Assembly: GCA_030562195.1 (NCBI GenBank)
Contig: JAUJPP010000011.1
Location: forward strand, 7,130,001-7,194,000
Length of the DNA stretch: 64,000 nucleotides
Direction of reading: 5' to 3'
Origin: Nipponacmea schrenckii
Lineage: Eukaryota; Mollusca; Gastropoda; Lottiidae
Shown one piece after another: positions 14,001 to 23,000 of the stretch. The translations under genes were made by a program, and so were the position numbers. Numbering within the stretch: position 1 is the stretch's first letter; every line of letters starts with the position of its first letter. Below the pieces are notes generated by a model. It did not search any database. It saw only the letters and a program-made list of their open reading frames with translations, and was not told the DNA's origin.

Positions 14001-17000
14001 GTTACTTTGATATTTTAAAAACTTTTATTATTGCTCTTATTTGTACTGCTTCTATGAGATTTACACCATTGATAATATAACAAGGTCTGAAGATATCGCA
14101 GAATAAATATGAAGCCATTCCAACATAGTTATTTTGATAGCATATTCCTTAATATATTGATTATTGATAAATATAACGTCATTGATTTTATTATTGATTA
14201 TTGATAAATATAATGTCATTGATTTTATTTTTGATTATTGATAAATATAACGTCATTGATTTTATTATTGATTATTGATAAATATAACGTCATTGATTTT
14301 ATTTTTGATTATTGATAAATATAACGTCATTGATTTTATTTTTGATTATTGATAAATATAACGTTATTGATTGTATTTTTGATAAAAATAACGTCATTGA
14401 TTTTATTATTTGATTGATTGATAAATATAACGTCATTGATTGATTATTGATAAATTAACGTCATTGATTTGATTATTGATAAATATAACGTCATTGATTT
14501 TATTTTGATTATTGATAAATATAACGTCATTGATTTTATTTTTGATTATAGGATTCACGACTTGTGATAGAGAGACATAAATCAGGATTCCAGAAACCGG
14601 AGGATATTCCATTTGAAGATTTAACATTAGGGAACTCTATTGAACATTCTAATAACATAACACCCAAAAACACAATCGATAAAAATACAAAATCAGCCAC
14701 ACTTTCGGGAAAATCAAAAAAGCGAACCGGTTTGTTTGGATTATTTGGTTCTTCCAAAGTAAGTATTTATTTTTTGATATCTTTATATTTATCATCATTC
14801 TTTATTTTTCATTCCCGTAGACCTTGTGTTTTCTTATTCAAACCTAGTTGATTTAAACCTAGTCTCTGATAGTTGTTTTATGACACTTTCCAAAAACAAC
14901 AGAAGCTGAAAAATTTGTTAAAAGTTGCTTTCGAGATACTTTTTGTGACATGGATGTCAAGAACCTTCTGGGTTTTTTATTTGATTATTTGGAAAGTTAC
15001 ATGTCCAGTCAGCATTTGTTATGAAAAGATGGCAAACTAAGAATATAATTTATTTCATTATTGAGCTTTTTTCTTCAGAAATTTAAAAGGAAGAATGCTG
15101 AAATCTTTTGAAAAATATTTTTATCAATTGACTGTTGTCAATAATAACTATCTGAAACTAGATTCAAGTTGACAAGTTTGAGACGAAAGTTAAATCATGA
15201 AATAACCCTCTGCTTATTTTATATTCTAGCCTGTTTCTAGCAAGGTAAACTTCCATCTTTTATCAAATACAATCGTAACTTAACAGAGTACCGAGTTCAG
15301 GTCTGGGAATAGTTTGTCAGGCATCTAACACCCCTCAACTCTCTATTGAACTCTTCCACACATGCATTCTCCCTATCAATATGATAATCAAACAAAGATA
15401 TCTATACACTACAACAATTCAAACATACACGAGAGCAATCCACTTGATTTTCATAATATTTTAAGGGGTACTACCACTTAGAATGAACATAAAATAAAAA
15501 GTTCTTGGTCAATTAGAGTATATATTCATCAGCTGGACTAACCAGGTGTCATGACTAAACAAACAGAATCTCTCTTAGAAATATATTCATTTAACAAAAA
15601 TTTTACTTATTTTCATGAATTGAAATGATTATATGATAATGGATTGCTCTGTATTTGGATGTATATAGATATTTGTTCAACAATATATGTATGATTGGAA
15701 GAGTTCATATAAAAGTTAAGGGTGTTTCTTGCTGACTGTCAAATTCTACCCAGATATAGTAGTAGGCCAACTAGATCTTTCTAAATGTAATTTTTATTTT
15801 AATTTCTGGTGAAGGATATTTAGTTTATTGTGTTCAGATTAGGTCTATCATAAACAACAAGACATCATAATATTGGTTTGTATTCAGGGAGGTTTAACTT
15901 TAGTCCTACTAGAGTTATGTCCCATTGAAAGTTTTATTACACATTACATCAGATTTCAGAATTCATATTAGCTTGCATTTCTCCTTAGTCTAGAGCTAAA
16001 AGTTTTGAACAAATCTTCAGAAAATGCTGTAAAAAATGATAATTATGAACTTAATCAAGACAGCTAATGAAAAATCATTTTTAATAATTGTCAGAATGAA
16101 TCTACACTTCAATCTTTCCTTTTAAATTATATAAATGAAAATTTATTTAAATATACCGTCCAAAATATTTTGATGTCTTGTTGTACCAAAGATATGAGAA
16201 ACAATATTTTTTTTCAGGATTTTTTAATATTTCTCTTTAACTTAACTTAACGACAGTCATTGGCTTTTTGGCTTTATAACATCATTGCTTCCTAACGTAT
16301 CTCCTATTTATAATATGTTTATTATTTTACTTTGGAAAGCAAAAAGTTAGCAAGGTAAATTCTCACTCCCAATACTTGAGAATGGCATCATGAACTTAAT
16401 TCATTCATTTATTCATTCATTCAATCATTTATTCATTCATTCCGATTAGTTTCATTCAGTTAAGAATTTTGAGTTTAAAACAATGACTAATTATAATGTG
16501 ATAATTAACAAATTATATTTTTAATTGATCCATCTAATCAAACAGGGAAAAGTAAGGAATATATTTTATTAATAGAATTAATTATAGCTTTCTCCCAGTT
16601 TCCATTGTTTGATATTGTCCTAATCATTTCAATAATAAGGCATGCTGAAATATTTTGTTTGATATTGTACAGATTTACATTACATTTCGATAATTTATAT
16701 TGTGTCATTGAGCATTAGGACTATTGTTTTTTGAAAGAAATTTTATAATTGTAGTATTTCAACATTAGAAAATGTGAAATATTCATGTAGTTAAGATGTT
16801 CTCAAAACTTTGTATGTGAATCAAGGACACTGATAGCCTATTTCAATTACAGTCAGATGGAGAGTTTTCTTGTGAAACTAGATGTTTATTGACGTCACTA
16901 TCGTAAAGTTGCTAGTATTATTAGAGCTGTAAGACAGTGACGTCATATAACATTCAATACAGGAACTGCAGTCATCTGAAAGATATAAATTGATGCCATT

Positions 17001-20000
17001 ATGCCCTCTATACAACGAAAAAGTTTTAAAAAATCTCTTTACAATCTCTATAGACTGTAATGATACAGATAAATAAGAAGTATAAATATAATGTAGCTGT
17101 ACAATATCAAACTGAATATTTACTTTCATTCATTCTTCTGTAAAATCTTTATTTTTTTTATCATTTTTTCACCAGTCATGACATCTCTTGTTTTCTTTTT
17201 AATTTCATTTCTAACACAAAATAGAAACTGGTAGATTCTCTGATATTTTGATTTGAAATCTTAGTGACATTGTTTGACTTTGATACACTTCTCTAGCATG
17301 GTGCACCTCTCTATTGTCTTATACAGGGTACTAGAAACTTAGACTTCAACCTGTGATATTTCTACATCAATATTCTTTCAGAGTCTAGTCTAAAACTGAT
17401 TATTGTACACTTTCAAAAACAATTCTAAAACATAACTTCTATAACTAGTCTATTTTGATGTTTGAGGTAGAGTAGAACAGTCCTAGTAATTCTATACAAG
17501 TTAAATTAAACTTAAACTTTGTACAGGAATTACTCTCTTTTTATACCTAGAGCTATTATTTGGAAATAGAAATAAAAATTTGGATAAGGGATGAAAATAT
17601 TTTGTTAAAATGACTTCAATAGCATCTTATAATAGTAAAATCTCCTACCTGTACCCCACAGCTTGTGGTTCCTCAGCTGATATTTTCCATTCCTCCATTT
17701 GTTTTTGGTCCTTACTGTTATAACTGAATTTTTAACAACCTCAAATAAAAAATAGACTTCTAGTAATTATGTTTGAAGTATTTCCTGGATGTCCACAACA
17801 TGGCTGTAGTTTGACAGTGAAAATATAAACTAGTAAAAGATCAATTATTATATGAGTAATAGTAAATTCGAATGAACTTAGACAAATATTTTGCATGAAG
17901 AAATGTTAGATTAGTAGATTCACAATTTTCTTCATGAAATTTCTACATTATAAAGTTAAAACACAAAGCCACCTTTTATCAATCACTTAAGGCCTCCAGT
18001 ATTTATTTTTACTTTAAGAATTTCTCTTGATACGGTGTACCTCTGAACTTAGCAAATATTGTTAACTTCATTTTCACAATATTTTACCCAAAGAAATCAA
18101 TTGAATACAGAACAATTTAAATTGAGTCATTCTTGTTACTTTACACATTTAGGAAAATTTCCAATCTAATGACCAGGAATGTTAAAGAACTGTTTCAGCA
18201 CCAGTCAAAAAGGTTCAATATTTCCTAAAAAACCATGAAATATTATTTAAGATTGTCACCAGTTAAAAAAGTTTCTATTTTGTATTATATTAACATTACA
18301 AGACTGAGTTTATATTGAAATATTTTTGTTTTTTTCTCTCTATGAAGATTATAGGATTATTGGTATGTAATATTGTATATTGGGTCATATTTAATTTGCT
18401 ATGTGTAGTTGATTGTTGTAGTATTTTTAGTTCTATTCAGCTTGGGGAAATTGAGATCGTGTATATTATATGTAGAAAATGCTTTGATAACTTCAGAGAG
18501 CTTTCGGTCATTTCTGAAACTATCTTTTAAAAAATATACGACATCAACTTTGATTAGAACTTAAGGTTCTGTTAAAAAAAATTAAAAATTAGTGTCATTA
18601 TGTGTATTTGAATCTTGAGTGACATGGAAATGCGAGTCTAAAACAGGAAATAGAAATCAGTAAAAGCAGAAGCAAGGCAGTCAGTATATTGAATAGATAG
18701 CGATGTATTAGTCGACCCTGATCTTGTCTGTTAGATAAAATTTATATATCTTGAGCCGTAATAAAGAATTACATAATTACTTTTCAGTTTGCGATCTATC
18801 TATTTTTTGATTAGATCTGACTATAATCTAGAACTCAATTTCTCCAAGCTTGATACTTGCTGTATTAGTTTTATATTTTGGTGTTGTATTTTGATATCTA
18901 GAATCTTGTGAATGGCTTTCTAGTTATTTTGTGGTCAATGAAAATATTTTCAAAGAAATCAGATATCTGGGAGACGTGATGAAATTTTACAACATCCAAG
19001 TCTTGAATTTCCAAAAAAGAAATTGCTACTCTGAGATACAATGCTATGAAGTTTTTTGTGGTTTTTGGAATTTTCTTTCTTTGGGTGTTTGGTTTTCTTT
19101 TTGTAAATTGCTGGATCTTGGTTCAATATTAAGTTTTTAAGAGTTTTACTCATTGCATAAAGCTGGTTTGGAAAGCATAATTTAATTTTTCTTGTTTTCT
19201 GTGCTTAGCATTCTTTCTTGAATTTCGGTGTCTGCATATCAATTTTGTGTGGATTCTTGTATGAAAATTTTGGACTGATAATTTTCTTGAAATATTGCTG
19301 CATTTTGGGACAAAGGACTGGTTGAAAGTGTGTTTTCAAAACATATTGTGAGCTCCCACAAACAACATAATGCATATTTCATGGCATAGAATATTTATTT
19401 TGACTATTATTGGGTGTATTTCAATGAAACTTGTTGCCACAAGCATGATTAAATGCATGAAGTTTGTAGAAAGCATCTTGTAAGAAATGATGTAGCATGT
19501 ACATAGTGATATGTATGTTAATTATCTAGTGCACTTTGTCTTCTTATTACACTTGCTACATCTTATATGTGGTTTGATGTTCTAGTAGGGGTTTGTATTA
19601 CAAACCAACCACATCAAACGAAAGAGTCCAGATTTTGAAAAGGGCAAACCACTATATTCAATATTTTGATTTATCAGAAGACTGATGAAGTCAAATCACC
19701 CTAATTGTTGTTGAACAACATAAAGCTTGTTTGTAAAAAGTTTTTTTCTGACCAAAACTCATGTTGTCATTTAGTGGGTGAAAAATCCAACACTTCATCT
19801 GGTTGTTTTAAAAATACATAATCATGATGTTATATAATTAGATAAATTTCTGTCTAATGTTTTACTTCAAATCTTTGCAGTTGGTTGATTTGTTGGTTTG
19901 GATATGATACCCACCCTGCCTGAACATTTAGTGCATTTATTGGTTGTATCTATCTTTGCTGCTATTTATATCTTCTCTGAGGTCTTGATAAGCTTAAAGG

Positions 20001-23000
20001 GATGTAGTTTGCTTGTTATTTGCTAAAACAACTGAATGTCTGAAAATTAAGATGACAATCCCTTCAGTGGTTGATCACTGACTGCCTGGTTCTTAAAGTG
20101 ATGCTTTATGCTAATAAATGCATGGTATTTGTTTTTTTTTAATTGGAAATGTCTTTTATTGACTTTGTCTTAAATCTTTTTCATTTCCTTCATTTCATTT
20201 CACATGTCTATTTCTTTGAATGGGTTCCATATTCACATTTTAAACATCATATGAGGGAACTTCATTAAGTATTTTTAGGGTACATGCTAAGTCTTCCAGA
20301 AACATTCCACCCCCCCCCCCTCTTATTGAAGTCCAAACAATAACATCATCATCATCATCATCATCATTAGAATGATTAAATTTTGATATTTTTTTTTCCT
20401 GAACAGTGTTTTCGAGGAGTAAGTTGGTCCTGATTTATCAATCACTTTAGATACTCTTCTTACGAAAACCACTGGTTCTTTATTTCACCCTAATCTATCC
20501 CCATTTTACTACAGTTGGTTTGATTCATTCCCTTGTGGGCAGTAAAATTAAAAGAGGGTTGGTTTTAATTTGGTTTAATCAGCATTTTGGGGCTCTATTT
20601 TGGAAATTTTGCAGAAACCCAATCTTTTAATTTAGCCTGTGTTAGTATAACTTTGGTTTCCACAAAATATTGGAGATGTGTGCAGATACTTTAAAATTCA
20701 TCCCTTGGTATCACATGACTCCTTTCCCCCCTTCACAAATTCTCATTCATATTTTGGAATGATCCATAGTTTGAACATGAACCCTCCTAGAAATAGTGCA
20801 TTGGAATATACCATTCATAGAGGTGGTGTAGAGGTTTTAGTTTGAACTGGTTTTTGTGTGACAGACATTAAAACACCCCTTAGGTGATAAATGAACTTGC
20901 CTGTACATGTAAAAATGTAAATGACTATATGTATTGATATATGCACATGCAGAATAGTTCATTAGATACTGAGGGGTGTTCAATAACTATCTTATTATAC
21001 CTAATGTAGTTTCAGCATGAGTTATCCTGTAATAAGTTTGCATGTAGATGTTGTAGTATTAGTAGATTAGTTCTCACAACACAGGCATTTGATATTATAA
21101 TTATTTAAAGGGAATTAATACTAAACCTTTATTATAAAATATATCAAATGCCTGTGATTTAACAAGGTTCACATTGGTAATTAAAGAAATTATTGAATGT
21201 ATTCATTTATTTGTGAAATATTTCAATATATTCAACAAATCCTTTAAATTTTGTATAATAGGGTACCAATAATTGCCATATATATTGCATTTTGACTTAT
21301 CATATTTACCATTATCATAATTGTCATTTTATAACATGACTATTGTTAATTTCCAGTAGTGTTATTATTAAGAAATATCATCTTAATAACTTTCAAGTAG
21401 TAAATTCATTTAGCTTGGTAACTTCTCTACATGTAGCAGCTAAATAGACATCAATCTACAGGCATAGAGTAGCTTAGCTCATTGCTATTACTGCATTGCA
21501 AAATCAGCCATGTCTAGTTTTATATAGAGCAGATTTGAATTGTTTTCCAGGCATTTTAAAAACACCCATTATTCTTATTGAACTCTTCCAAACATGCATT
21601 TTGTGATCAATAGATCAATATCTGCTATTGATGTAAAAAAAATTATTTAAGGTTGTTTAAGAGGTTATTGAAATAATCATACTACTGAATTTCCCTTTAA
21701 TTAAAGTGGATTGTTCTATTTATCTACAGAATGGTACATGCATTATCATTGAAAATTAAAAATTAAGGGTGGTTTTTTTATTATGCCTGTGGAACTATTT
21801 CCAGTCAAAGTATAGAATAACAGTAGTGAAACATCAATTAGTAACTTTATATTTCATCTGTCTTAGACTTCATTTAACTTTCAACTGTCTCAGATATTAA
21901 ACAAACATCCCTCATTGCATACTGCATGGCGATTCATATCTTCATCAGCCAAATCAGGTGCAGAAAGAGAGGATGTCAACTCCATTTAATGTTTTGTTGA
22001 TAATGTTGACCTTTGACCTATCAGGTGGACGATCAACGAGAAGATTTCAGTGACTTACCGCCTGCTCAACGGAAAAAGAAATTACAACAGAAAATTGACA
22101 GTATTAAAAAAGAAATGGCGAAGGAGTCAGCCGAAAGGTGAGTTAAAGAGAAAGATTTTTTAATTTTAATCTAATAGATATTAATATATTAGACAATTAT
22201 GTTGTCAGGATAACTATTAAAATGGAATGTAAAGAAGTTTTTTGAACTTTTAACATGTTACTGAGTCACTGTTTAAATTGCACCTTTCTAATTTTCAGTC
22301 AGATGTCCATGGTTCTTGCCATTTCTGTAAAACTTTAACAACTATATATCTTTCAACATCACTATTGTTAAACCGGCTAATAATATCTGACAACCTTTAC
22401 AATAGTGACTTCATTAAACACATAGTTTTATTGGAATGGCATCAACAAAAATAGTATACTATAAAGAGTCGCAAATCACAAACATTAATTTTCTATTTCC
22501 AGGGAGGGTATGTTAAAAATGAAAGATGTTTACGCCAATAACCCAGCATTAGGTGACCCTTCAACTTTAGATAAAAAGGTGGAAGAAAACGCACAGAAAA
22601 TAGACAGTTTACGGGAAGAGCTTCATAAATTTGAAGTAAATTTTTTAAATAATTTTTTCATTATCTTCTGCCTAGGAAATATTTTTAAATTTGTTTTCTG
22701 CTTAGCTTGCAGCTTTCCAACAATAAGCTTTAGCTCAGAAATGTCTTGCTACAGTAATGAATACTGAAGTGGTATTTGGACTAATTATATTTCTATAAAT
22801 ATTGTTATTAGGTATTGAATAATTCAAAGTTAAATTGTTATGTTTGAGGGATGTTTAGGGAGCAGAAGTGGCTCAGTGACTTAGACGCTTGCTCACTAGC
22901 TTGAGAGTTAAGGGTTCAATCCTGGCCAAGATCGAGATTAACCTTCAGATTTGTCAGCTCGTCAAGTATTTCGAATGGGACAATAAACTAAGGCCCCATG

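Larger units (their letters stand above)
14759..22024 (+). other. 7.3 kb intron between F-BAR and HR1 parts
   Basis: Separates the F-BAR end from the HR1 exons. It contains three short candidate microexons (15230, 16340, 20407), part of a foldback element (15462-15600), a repeat with two CRE-like palindromes (16870-17130), a (ATC)n run near 20344, an ATTC-rich run near 16398 and a SINE scrap near 21898. Two regions (about 15310-15430 and 21545-21620) share a diverged dispersed repeat (GAACTCTTCCA-ACATGCATT). Open frames at 18315 and 18931 show no recognisable protein. Confidence 0.75.

Noticed and set aside
16842..16907. Possible exon after CAATTACAG
   Set aside because: The segment to the nearest GTAAAG is about 50 nt, breaks phase with both flanking exons, and lies in a dispersed repeat.
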